Positions 6,346-13,369 of a stretch of DNA of 17,523 nt are shown here, piece after piece. The stretch is from the NCBI GenBank assembly GCA_964403325.1, contig CAYOFO010000026.1, positions 1 through 17,523 of the forward strand. The letters are read 5' to 3'. The notes under the pieces are model-generated. The model had not been told where the DNA came from. It did no database searches and saw only the letters and a list, made by a program, of their open reading frames with translations. The position numbers and the translations under genes were made by a program. Origin of the DNA: CAZQNF01 sp964403325 (GTDB lineage: Bacteria > Patescibacteriota > Patescibacteriia > Magasanikbacterales > GWA2-37-8). Numbering within the stretch: the stretch's first letter is position 1; each line of letters begins with the position of its first letter.

Positions 6346-7131
6346 TTAACTTTTTTTCGTATTTTTAGGATCAACGTTTTCCCAGGCCAAATCAAAAATA
6401 AGACGTATCATATTTACCAAAACTTCACTTTCTATTATTACCCCCATCCGATTCGGCTTTTTCATCACAGCTATCATAAGCTTGTTATCATAAACGTGAA
6501 TTTCACCCCCTAAACTCGTCAATTCCTTCGCCTTACTTTTATCTATCAGACGACATTCAATACCCTGAGCAAATTTTTGATTTTTAATCACTTCTCGCCC
6601 TACCGGACCATCTATTACCAGGGCTCTTTCTTTAAAATTCTTTCCGTCTCTGCGGTTATGCCATTCTTGCACCCATTCCCAGTATTCCGTATCTTTCCAC
6701 ACCTCAAGATCCGTGAGTGTTAACACCTCAGAACGTGTCTCAAGCATGTCTTCGTGGGCAGTAATAATACCTTGAACGCCCTGTTGATAACGAATAGTGG
6801 GTTTATCGTTAATTTTATAAAGTGAAAGCAAATCCGGCAAAATATTTTCCGCTTTAACAATCCGCTCTTCCCAAGCTTGTTTTTTATTTTTTACAAATTG
6901 AAGAAGATTTTCCGGATGCTCAATAGCGTATTTCATTTTCTTACCTTCTCCGCCAGCTCGCCCAACCAACCCGTACCATTCCAATTTTTCAAGCACGTGG
7001 TAACCCAGGGTACGAGTAATCCTCGCCCGTTTGGTAATTTCGGTTACCGTGGAAGGGCCCAGCTCCATGAGAGCGTTATAAATTTTTGCTTCAGTCTCAT
7101 CGAGTCCCACATCTTGAAAAATTTTCTCCAT
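6346..7131 (-). CDS. TrmB-family transcriptional regulator
   Basis: The protein has 261 residues. The N-terminal winged helix-turn-helix (about 8-70) has the TrmB look: GLDETEAKIYNALMELGP, then STVTEITKRARITRTLGYHV as recognition region and a wing with GEGKKMKYAI. A helical linker (75-105) leads to a C-terminal ligand-sensing domain (about 110-253) with YQQGVQGIITAHEDML and DNKLMIAVMKKPNRMGVIIE. TrmB regulators are best known from archaea, where they control sugar and energy metabolism, and similar proteins occur in candidate-phyla bacteria. The effector here is unknown. It starts 29 nt after the EgtD-like methyltransferase gene on the same strand, so the two are probably co-transcribed and the regulator may control that gene. 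No Shine-Dalgarno sequence is seen. The C-terminus is clearly similar to the partial gene at the right edge of the window. Confidence 0.88.
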   Translation of the reverse strand: MEKIFQDVGLDETEAKIYNALMELGPSTVTEITKRARITRTLGYHVLEKLEWYGLVGRAGGEGKKMKYAIEHPENLLQFVKNKKQAWEERIVKAENILPDLLSLYKINDKPTIRYQQGVQGIITAHEDMLETRSEVLTLTDLEVWKDTEYWEWVQEWHNRRDGKNFKERALVIDGPVGREVIKNQKFAQGIECRLIDKSKAKELTSLGGEIHVYDNKLMIAVMKKPNRMGVIIESEVLVNMIRLIFDLAWENVDPKNTKKS

Positions 7132-7160
7132 ACTTTAAAAATAATTAATAATTTGTTATT

Positions 7161-8129
7161 CTATTCTACTTTAAAAACAAATGTGGCATATATCCCGCCC
7201 ACTTCTTCATGCGCTTGCTTAACAAAACCCATACTTTCGATCTGCTTAACAAAAAATTGTGGGCTATAACGAGTGTATTGCTGTATTCCTAACAATTCAT
7301 GGTTTGGTAAACGAACTACCGCTATTATTTTATAACCATCTGGACATGACTCCTGTATTTTACCATCACTTACAACAAGAGTTTTTCCATGTAAATCTTG
7401 CACAACTGTTTTAAAATCTAAATCATATCCTTTTAAGGATATGTCTTTTTCTGCACAATAACTATGAACGATGCTTGTATACCAAGATAAATCCAGGTCA
7501 TCATAACCCCGATCACCTTTTTTTACCCTGGAATCATTTTCTCCTTGTGCACCCATTTTAATTCCGGTATCTAACAACAACATATCCCCAGGCCGCTGGT
7601 GTGTTTTTATCCAAGAAACTATTTCCAGCAATTTAGGGGGAATGAAATTTCCCATAGTCCACCCGGCAACCGCAGTAATAAGCACAGATTCAGAATTGGT
7701 ACGATCTACCGGAAAACTCCCAAACTCACCACTTTGTCCCAAAACCGGAAATGTATCGTTCTGCAAAATTCCCCGTATTTTTTCAACATGAGCTGGATAC
7801 AAATCATGGACTGTCAGTTGAGATAATGCTTGTGGCAGCTGCTTTGCGAGCTCCACTGCCAAACGATGTTCTAATGTTGCGTTGCCAACTCCCAAACAAA
7901 AAAGCTCAACACTGGGGGAATGTTTGCATTCCAAAACCTGCCTAACATGATCCGCTACTTTATCCATTGGGTACTCAGCTTTGAGCTGCTGATACCCAGC
8001 CGCCTCACTGCTATTTAACCACCCCTGTAATACTTCTGGCGTACCATACAAATAATTTGGTTCCAACATCCTTATCTGACATAAAGGAAATTGTTCTCGC
8101 CCGCTTTCAGGCCGCTCTGCTTGAATCAT
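7161..8129 (-). CDS. EgtD-like SAM-dependent methyltransferase
   Basis: The protein has 322 residues and resembles the histidine-specific methyltransferase family (EgtD, Methyltransf_33). The SAM-binding glycine region is LFCLGVGNATL (about 76-86), with an acidic residue at D109 in the following strand (LTVHDLYPAHVEK). A segment typical of EgtD, GWTMGNFIPPKLLEI, is at about 156-170, then RPGDMLLLDTGIKMG (179-193). The C-terminal YSPQFFVKQIESMGF is also family-like. EgtD methylates the histidine alpha-amino group in ergothioneine synthesis. No other ergothioneine gene is near, so the substrate is open. The ATG is preceded by GGAG 8 nt upstream (8138-8141), the only clear Shine-Dalgarno in the window; an internal start at residue 21 is possible. 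It is followed by the TrmB-like regulator. The 168-bp upstream gap is shared with divergent rmuC. Confidence 0.75.
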   Translation of the reverse strand: MIQAERPESGREQFPLCQIRMLEPNYLYGTPEVLQGWLNSSEAAGYQQLKAEYPMDKVADHVRQVLECKHSPSVELFCLGVGNATLEHRLAVELAKQLPQALSQLTVHDLYPAHVEKIRGILQNDTFPVLGQSGEFGSFPVDRTNSESVLITAVAGWTMGNFIPPKLLEIVSWIKTHQRPGDMLLLDTGIKMGAQGENDSRVKKGDRGYDDLDLSWYTSIVHSYCAEKDISLKGYDLDFKTVVQDLHGKTLVVSDGKIQESCPDGYKIIAVVRLPNHELLGIQQYTRYSPQFFVKQIESMGFVKQAHEEVGGIYATFVFKVE

Positions 8130-8246
8130 AACATGTACTCCATTTACAATAAACCGGATAAAAAACTATTTTTATCTAACATAACGTCATCTTATACGAA
8201 AAACTTTTTAAAGTAAAGGAAGAAAGCCGCTTATTCTGGTTTTTTC

Positions 8247-8275
8247 TTCCGAGATTTCCGGAAAAAAGGTATAAT
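8247..8275 (+). promoter_or_regulatory. Promoter of rmuC
   Basis: A perfect TATAAT (8270-8275) lies 23 nt before the rmuC ATG. The -35 position 17 bp upstream (TTCCGA) is poor. The spacer contains the palindrome TTTCCGGAAA (8255-8264), a possible operator. The leader has no Shine-Dalgarno sequence. Confidence 0.45.
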
Positions 8276-8297
8276 CAATCTCACTTAATCAATTTTT

Positions 8298-9383
8298 ATG
8301 GAAAAATTTTGGCTTTTTGCTTGTTTACTCGGTACTACCCTAAGCATAGTTATTATGCTTGTTTTTTATTTTAAAGGCCGGCCCCAAAATAAAAATGAAC
8401 CGGACCAACAACTTTTTTTGCTCTTACAAAACCAAATCAATGAACTGGGTCGAAATATCGAGCAAAAACTGGCCACCGCCAACAAAAACATTGATGACAC
8501 CAAAAATCATATTCATTCTACCATCCAAACGCAATTTGGACAAAGTGCCAAAATTATTACCGAGGTAACGGAACGACTGACCAAACTTGATGAAACCAAC
8601 CGACAAGTGGTGGGGTTTGCCGAGCAACTCCAAAATCTGGAAAATATTTTACAAAACCCCAAACAACGCGGTATTTTGGGCGAATACTACTTGGAAAATG
8701 TCTTAAAAAATGTTTTGCCACCCAATAATTATCAAATGCAACACAAATTTAAAGATGGCACCATTGTAGACGCCGTTGTCTTTGTAGGGGAGCGCATTAT
8801 CCCGGTAGATTCTAAATTCAGCCTTGAAAATTATAATCGAGCGATCGCAGAAAAAGATACTGACAAAAAAACCGAGTTAGAAACCGTATTTCGCAGTGAT
8901 CTTAAAAAACGTATTGATGAAACCAGTAAATACATTAAACCCGAAGAGGGGACTATGGACTTTGCCTTTATGTTTATCCCGGCCGAGGGTATTTACTATG
9001 ACCTGCTCATCAACAAAGTTGGGAGCCTTAAAACCAACACCCAAGCCCTCATTGAGTATGCTTTCAAAGAAAAACGGGTGATTATCGTTTCACCTACCAG
9101 TTTTCTCGCCTATCTACAAACGGTCATGCAGGGTTTACGCGCCCTCAAAATTGAAGAATCGGCCAAAGACATCCGCGCACGCGTTGAGGAGCTTGGCCGG
9201 CACTTGCTGGCTTATGACGAATACGTTAAAAAATTGGGCAACAACCTCAATACTACCGTTAACAGTTACAATCTAGCTTATAAGGAACTGGGCAAGATCG
9301 ACAAAGACGTGGTCAAAATTACCGGCCATGAACGACAAATCGAGCCCACGTTCATCGACAAAACCGCTACATTTAACGACTGA
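8298..9383 (+). CDS. rmuC: RmuC-family DNA recombination protein
   Basis: The protein has 361 residues, compact for the family. An N-terminal membrane anchor (about 4-25) is followed by a coiled-coil region (about 38-118; many Gln, Glu and Lys heptads) and the RmuC domain (about 112-345). Recognisable parts are NPKQRGILGEYYLENVL (120-136), DGTIVDAVVFVGERIIPVDSK (153-173) and FIPAEGIYYDLL (226-237). RmuC proteins are thought to have a restriction-endonuclease-like fold, with E129, D158 and D171/K173 here as plausible active-site residues. They limit inversions at short inverted repeats, and some act in anti-plasmid or anti-phage roles. The gene stops with TGA, showing that UGA is a stop codon in this organism. 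It is monocistronic, divergent from the EgtD-like gene and 275 bp ahead of rpsT. Confidence 0.92.
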   Translation: MEKFWLFACLLGTTLSIVIMLVFYFKGRPQNKNEPDQQLFLLLQNQINELGRNIEQKLATANKNIDDTKNHIHSTIQTQFGQSAKIITEVTERLTKLDETNRQVVGFAEQLQNLENILQNPKQRGILGEYYLENVLKNVLPPNNYQMQHKFKDGTIVDAVVFVGERIIPVDSKFSLENYNRAIAEKDTDKKTELETVFRSDLKKRIDETSKYIKPEEGTMDFAFMFIPAEGIYYDLLINKVGSLKTNTQALIEYAFKEKRVIIVSPTSFLAYLQTVMQGLRALKIEESAKDIRARVEELGRHLLAYDEYVKKLGNNLNTTVNSYNLAYKELGKIDKDVVKITGHERQIEPTFIDKTATFND

Positions 9384-9585
9384 TCTTTTTAATCTTGAAA
9401 GACAATTAGTTCTCAAAAACCTCTCTTTTAACAAATTCTAGATTTTGTTCCGACATACACACTGATTATAAAATAAAAAATATATTGAACATTCCTCAGT
9501 ATAACAAAATAAAATAACAGATCAAGCACTTGGATGTTTCTACTCCTCTGACGACAGACATGGACAATGGTAAAAACCTTTTTTC

Positions 9586-9614
9586 TTGACGGTACGTTTC
9601 TTTTCTAATATACT
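9586..9614 (+). promoter_or_regulatory. Promoter of rpsT
   Basis: TTGACG (9586-9591, 5 of 6) and TATACT (9609-9614, 5 of 6) are spaced 17 bp, a strong sigma-70-type promoter. Transcription would start near 9621, giving a leader of about 38 nt without a Shine-Dalgarno sequence before the ATG at 9659. Confidence 0.75.
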
Positions 9615-9658
9615 TGTAGAAACAACGCTCTCAATTTTTATTTACACGTAATTTTACT

Positions 9659-9910
9659 ATGCCTAATAAAGCTAACGCCAAAAAAGCCTTGCGCCAAAGC
9701 AAAAAGCGCGCCGTACTCAATAAAGTACGCAAAGATGCTTTTAAATCTGCTATCAAAAAAACCCTCAAAGCTACCGGAGATGAAGCCAAAAAACTCGCTC
9801 GTGATGCGCAAAAAGCACTCGACAAAGCAGCTAAAAAAGGTGTTATCAAAAAAAATACTGCTGCTCGAAAAATCTCCCGCCTCATGAAAAAAGTAAACGT
9901 TGCCAAATAA
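9659..9910 (+). CDS. rpsT: 30S ribosomal protein S20
   Basis: The 83-residue, very basic protein starts MPNKANAKKALRQSKKR and contains NKVRKDAFKSAIKK, DAQKALDKAAKKGVIKKNTA and a C-terminal ARKISRLMKKV, all typical of bS20. S20 binds 16S rRNA early in small-subunit assembly. The length is normal for the family. It has its own strong promoter and a terminator directly after the stop codon, so it is expressed alone. The coding strand is C-richer than G (18 C against 11 G in the first 60 nt), in line with the general plus-strand bias here. No Shine-Dalgarno sequence is present even for this highly expressed gene. Confidence 0.97.
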   Translation: MPNKANAKKALRQSKKRAVLNKVRKDAFKSAIKKTLKATGDEAKKLARDAQKALDKAAKKGVIKKNTAARKISRLMKKVNVAK

Positions 9911-9921
9911 ATTTTTCTACC

Positions 9922-9956
9922 AAAAAACCGACAATCCTGTCGGTTTTTTGTTTTTT
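9922..9956. terminator. Bidirectional terminator between rpsT and holA
   Basis: A 12-bp perfect stem (9922-9933 with 9938-9949) closes a four-base loop ATCC. The stem base is A/T-rich, giving a U run on either strand, and six more T follow on the plus strand. It serves both convergent genes: rpsT stops 12 nt to the left and holA stops at 9955-9957. Confidence 0.9.
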
Positions 9957-10926
9957 AAGAATGAGCAACCAAGAGTTCGAGCAACCAGGCAATGGGCAAA
10001 AAACCGGTTTTTATGCCTATATCCGTTTGGAGTAATTTTTGATATTGCCCAAGCAAAAAATCGTATGATACGGTTTTTACTTTCGGCAAAGTCTTTTTAG
10101 CTACAAAAGGATGGATTTTTAATGCTCGCGCCACGTCTTCGGCGCCTACGGCAGCATTTTCTTGTATACAGCTGCTGATTTGCAACCAAATCCGGTACTC
10201 CCGCACCACCATAGAAAACAAATACCCATCCTCTTCGCCAGCCGCCCGCAATTGACCAAGCAGCGAAAAAGCCGTTTTTTTCTGACCGGCGGCCACTGCT
10301 TCGGCAAAGGCAAAAACCGTGGTTTGTTGGCGCTGTCCTAAAAATAATTCAGCGTCGGCTACTGTAATAGGAGCGCCATTACTGTACACAACCAGCTGAT
10401 CCAGAATATTTGCCAGCTGCCACGTATCCTCGGCATTGTCGGCTAAATACCGCCGAGCTGCCTCGTCGATATGACCACCGGCTTTTTGCGCTCGCTCATA
10501 CACCCATTTAGCCAATTCCACCGTGCCTAAAGCATCAAAACGATAAACATATGGCTCAGCCTCGAGCAGCTTAAGGGTTTCGTTTACTTCTTTAAGCTTA
10601 CTTTTGCCGCCATCGTGCCATACGATAATAACTGAACTTTCCGGAAAACGTTTGGCTTGCAGTGTTTCACGAAAACGTACAAGCATCTCTGAATGGCCGC
10701 TCGCCAACATGTTTTCCACTACCACCAATCGTTTTTGTCCCAAAAACGGCGGCGCAAACAACTGGGCAAACAAAACCTCTGTTTCTATTTTTTGCGCATC
10801 AACAAACGCAATATTCAAACTCTGCGGATCGCGCGTTTTTTTAAATTTTTCTACTTGTTCGCGCAAAAACTCGCGGCTGCGAAAAGTATCTTCGCCAGTT
10901 ATAAAAATGAGCATACTCGGATTCAT
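9955..10926 (-). CDS. holA: DNA polymerase III delta subunit
   Basis: The 323-residue protein has the HolA layout. It opens with MLIFITGEDTFRSREFL, the degenerate P-loop-like start of the AAA+ fold, followed by VENMLASGHSEMLVRF and VIIVWHDGGKSK, the helical lid (about 140-195; GHIDEAARRYLADNAEDTWQ) and the C-terminal collar domain (TTVFAFAEAVAAGQKKTAFS, then REYRIWLQISS and QYQKLLQTDIGIKTG). Delta opens the sliding clamp within the clamp loader. Start choice is unclear: ATG at 10926 gives MNPSMLIF, and ATG at 10914 gives the conserved MLIF directly. A TATAAT overlaps the first ATG (10925-10930), and if used as a promoter it would favour the second. Upstream lies a GC-rich palindromic block. 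Confidence 0.93.
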   Translation of the reverse strand: MNPSMLIFITGEDTFRSREFLREQVEKFKKTRDPQSLNIAFVDAQKIETEVLFAQLFAPPFLGQKRLVVVENMLASGHSEMLVRFRETLQAKRFPESSVIIVWHDGGKSKLKEVNETLKLLEAEPYVYRFDALGTVELAKWVYERAQKAGGHIDEAARRYLADNAEDTWQLANILDQLVVYSNGAPITVADAELFLGQRQQTTVFAFAEAVAAGQKKTAFSLLGQLRAAGEEDGYLFSMVVREYRIWLQISSCIQENAAVGAEDVARALKIHPFVAKKTLPKVKTVSYDFLLGQYQKLLQTDIGIKTGFLPIAWLLELLVAHS

Positions 10927-10952
10927 TATACCTACAGAGTAGCGTAAATGCG

Positions 10953-11022
10953 TGCGCGCCGCAAGGATTGCAAACCATGCGCGCCGGATTCACGCGTCTT
11001 ACAAGATTTACTCCGCCGGCGC
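10953..11022. repeat. GC-rich repeat block upstream of holA
   Basis: TGCGCGCC occurs twice, 25 bp apart (10953-10960 and 10978-10985). GCGCCGG (10981-10987) and CCGGCGC (11016-11022) form a 7-bp inverted repeat around a 28-nt interior. A small GCAA/TTGC hairpin lies between the direct repeats. The GC content is far above that of other intergenic DNA here. No gene is visible: a 90-codon minus-strand frame across it overlaps holA and looks spurious. Confidence 0.5.
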
Positions 11023-11027
11023 TTAAC

Positions 11028-11055
11028 AGAATACCGCCTGCGCAGGCGGTATTCT
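11028..11055. repeat. 28-bp perfect palindrome
   Basis: The perfect palindrome is centred between 11041 and 11042, with a core of CCGCCTGC/GCAGGCGG. As RNA it would be a long GC-rich hairpin with almost no loop. It is not followed by a proper U run, so a standard terminator is not certain. It may end the 714-residue gene transcript, stabilise its 3' end, or be a dispersed genomic repeat. Confidence 0.7.
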
Positions 11056-11065
11056 TAACTACGAT

Positions 11066-11082
11066 GTACCAAATTTTGGTAC
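11066..11082. repeat. 17-bp palindrome, operator-like
   Basis: GTACCAAA and TTTGGTAC flank a single central base (11074). It lies 6 bp beyond the stop codon of the 714-residue gene. The size and symmetry suit a repressor site, but a position after a gene and about 140 bp before holA makes a role in RNA stability or termination as likely. Confidence 0.45.
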
Positions 11083-11087
11083 TAGGT

Positions 11088-13232
11088 TTAATATATTTTT
11101 CGAGCTTCAACATTCAACTCTTGGATAAACGCCTGGTTAGCTTCTCGTTGTACTAAAAAACCTTTTTGCTCAGTTTCTTTTTGCGCTAAAGCTTGGTCTA
11201 TTTTGTTCAACTTTTCTTGTTTGCCAAACACCAACAACCTTGCTTCCAAACGCTGCTTATCCCGTTCCAAACTTTTCACATCTGCTGCGATACTCATCAA
11301 TTTCTGCTCCAAATCCACGTTTGTTTGTTTAAGATCTGCTATTTTCTGCTGCACGCGCGAATATAGTATATCCAGTGCTTTTTGCGCTTCAGTTGTATAT
11401 CCTCCTGGGTCAAACGTGGTAAAAGAAGGTGGTTGTAGTCCAAACAAAATCATCGCGGAGCGCTTTAAATTACCTGCATCTAAAATAGCTTGTTTAACGA
11501 TACTTCGCTGCTCATTTGTCGCTGCGTGCGAAACCTGCTTGTCTATTTCATTTGGGTCACCGGAGTGTTGTGTAGCAAACAATAATCTAATTTCGTCCAT
11601 TAATGAGTGGTTCCTATCGGTAATATACCGAAAAAGATCGTTCGACCAAGGTATAAATTCACTTAATTCTTTTTGAATTTGCCCAAACCTGGTCTTTGTT
11701 TGTGCGGCAACACTTTTGCCAACCGCTTCAATCAAATCTATCAAATCTTCAGTACGACGTAAATCTGATTTTGCCGGCTTTGTCACCGTATCTTTTTTTT
11801 CATACAAAAAGGCTTGTTTTAGGTAGAGCCCCGCCTCTTGTAAACCAGAATTAATGCTATCGTTTTCTCTTTGCAGCATCTTTAAACTCATAGCAAGCGT
11901 TTCTATCTGAGGCAATGGCAGCCGCTCAAAATTTGCTTCCTCTTGAAACTTCGCGGCAGCGACATCAACTTCATCATTAATATCAACTAAACGTCCGCGA
12001 GCTTTTTCAATTCTACCGCGGAATTTCTCTACCACTACTTCTTCACGCAGGTATTCTCTGTCAAAAACTTCCTTAAATTGTCTGTTTACCCCTTCCTTCC
12101 ACCCTTGTAATTCTGCCCGTACTCTGGCTTCAGTTTTGGCAAAACCGGGCGCGATTTCCATGAGCTTATTCAACTCTTGCCTTGCTGTTGGCAGTTTGGC
12201 CAACAACGTTTGATAACCCGAACCCGCAGCGCTTCTTTCGACTCTTTGTTTTTCTTCCTTTAAATCTACCAACTCACTGCGCTCATCCGGGCTTAGATTT
12301 TCTGAATTTAGCACTCCTTTTGCCTTGTGTTCTAAATATTCCAAACGAGGCTGTTTAACTGCCAACCAATGTACTACGAACTTATAGGAATTTCCATCTA
12401 TTTGAGCGACCGCTATGGCCACCTGGGCTTGTTCGGTGGTTACCAAACCCTCAGCGAGAGCCTTTTTTGTTACAGCCACCTGATAATCTCTGGCTTCAGC
12501 CGGGCTTAAGGTTAAAAGGAGCGGTCTGATCGTTTTTTTCAAGTCTTCTGCGGTAACTGGATCATCTTTTGCGGCGCCGAGCATTTTCGCACGCACTTCC
12601 ACATCCCGTATCTTTGCGAAGCGCTCTTCTCTGCTTTGACGAATTTGTGTGGTGGCCATTTGTACGGTCCGCTCTATTGCAGACGGAACCTCGGGCCGGG
12701 AAGCTAACCAATCGTCCACAAAAGTATTTTGTACCGCGACATCTCCACCCATTGTTTCAACAGCAAAACGAGCCAGCCCATTTAAAGCTGAGTTGGGCAA
12801 ATAATCAACGGTAGCAAGCATAGCCTCTCCTTTTTTTCTCTCTCGGCCAGCTTCTTCTGTCAGCCACCGCTCTTGTTCGGCTGTTTGTCTTTGAGCGGCT
12901 TCAGCTTCTTCTGCCGCCAGCCGTTGTGCACGCTCTAAAGCAAGTTGGGCTTGTATTTCTGCCTGATGCAACGCTTCTTCCCGCGCTTGCTGTTGCAGTG
13001 CTTCTAATCTTAGTTGCAAAGTTTGCAGCTCTGCTGCAGCAACAGCCTTTGCTCTTTCACCTATTGTTTGGTCGGAAAGTGCATCCTGAAGTTCCTTTAT
13101 ATCGGCCTGAGTACGCGTTACAAGCTCGCTAAGAGGGGCTTCTCTGGGAGCGTTCTCAGACCGGACTGACTCTGCGGCGGGTTGCAGTATTGTTCTTAAA
13201 ATTTCACTGCCGGAGGGAGAGGTGTTTGACAT
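11088..13232 (-). CDS. Large coiled-coil protein of unknown function
   Basis: I do not recognise a family for this 714-residue protein. No signal peptide or membrane segment is seen, so it is probably cytoplasmic. An N-terminal Ala/Glu/Gln-rich coiled coil (about 35-135, with runs such as AQRLAAEEAEAAQRQTAEQE) precedes a mostly helical, globular-looking middle (about 140-600; contains VDYLPNSALNGLARFAVETM, SPAEARDYQVAVTKKALAEG, WSNDLFRYITDRNHSLMDEI). A Pro/Gly-rich stretch (LQPPSFTTFDPGGY, 599-612) and a second coiled coil (about 613-710) follow. Long helical proteins of this kind are common lineage-specific genes in candidate phyla bacteria. The gene stands alone, divergent from the NADH dehydrogenase gene across a 137-bp gap, and is followed by two palindromes. 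The ATG at 13232 has no Shine-Dalgarno sequence; a poor TATACA -10-like site lies just upstream. Confidence 0.8.
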   Translation of the reverse strand: MSNTSPSGSEILRTILQPAAESVRSENAPREAPLSELVTRTQADIKELQDALSDQTIGERAKAVAAAELQTLQLRLEALQQQAREEALHQAEIQAQLALERAQRLAAEEAEAAQRQTAEQERWLTEEAGRERKKGEAMLATVDYLPNSALNGLARFAVETMGGDVAVQNTFVDDWLASRPEVPSAIERTVQMATTQIRQSREERFAKIRDVEVRAKMLGAAKDDPVTAEDLKKTIRPLLLTLSPAEARDYQVAVTKKALAEGLVTTEQAQVAIAVAQIDGNSYKFVVHWLAVKQPRLEYLEHKAKGVLNSENLSPDERSELVDLKEEKQRVERSAAGSGYQTLLAKLPTARQELNKLMEIAPGFAKTEARVRAELQGWKEGVNRQFKEVFDREYLREEVVVEKFRGRIEKARGRLVDINDEVDVAAAKFQEEANFERLPLPQIETLAMSLKMLQRENDSINSGLQEAGLYLKQAFLYEKKDTVTKPAKSDLRRTEDLIDLIEAVGKSVAAQTKTRFGQIQKELSEFIPWSNDLFRYITDRNHSLMDEIRLLFATQHSGDPNEIDKQVSHAATNEQRSIVKQAILDAGNLKRSAMILFGLQPPSFTTFDPGGYTTEAQKALDILYSRVQQKIADLKQTNVDLEQKLMSIAADVKSLERDKQRLEARLLVFGKQEKLNKIDQALAQKETEQKGFLVQREANQAFIQELNVEARKIY

Positions 13233-13344
13233 ATATGTATACTTTAACGAATGTATGCTCCAATATTAACAAATAGTGGCCCCAACTGCAACCGACAATA
13301 CTGCTGAACAAAAGCTGTTTATATGCTACAAAACAGACTGCCCA

Positions 13345-13353
13345 TGCTATAAT
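13345..13353 (+). promoter_or_regulatory. Extended -10 promoter of the NADH dehydrogenase gene
   Basis: TGCTATAAT is an extended -10 element with a perfect hexamer (13348-13353). The -35 position 17 bp upstream (GCTACA) matches only 3 of 6. The predicted start near 13360 leaves about 10 nt before the ATG at 13370, so the message would be almost leaderless. A second TATAAT (13361-13366) is too close to the ATG to serve it. Confidence 0.6.
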
Positions 13354-13369
13354 AGCACTGTATAATTTT

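Noticed and set aside
10662..10677. parS-like half site (GTTTCACG) inside holA
   Set aside because: Only one half matches; the second half of the palindrome is absent and it is within coding DNA.
10841..11113. 90-codon minus-strand frame across the holA start and palindromic block
   Set aside because: It overlaps holA in another frame and its sequence is explained by GC-rich repeats; no coding signs.
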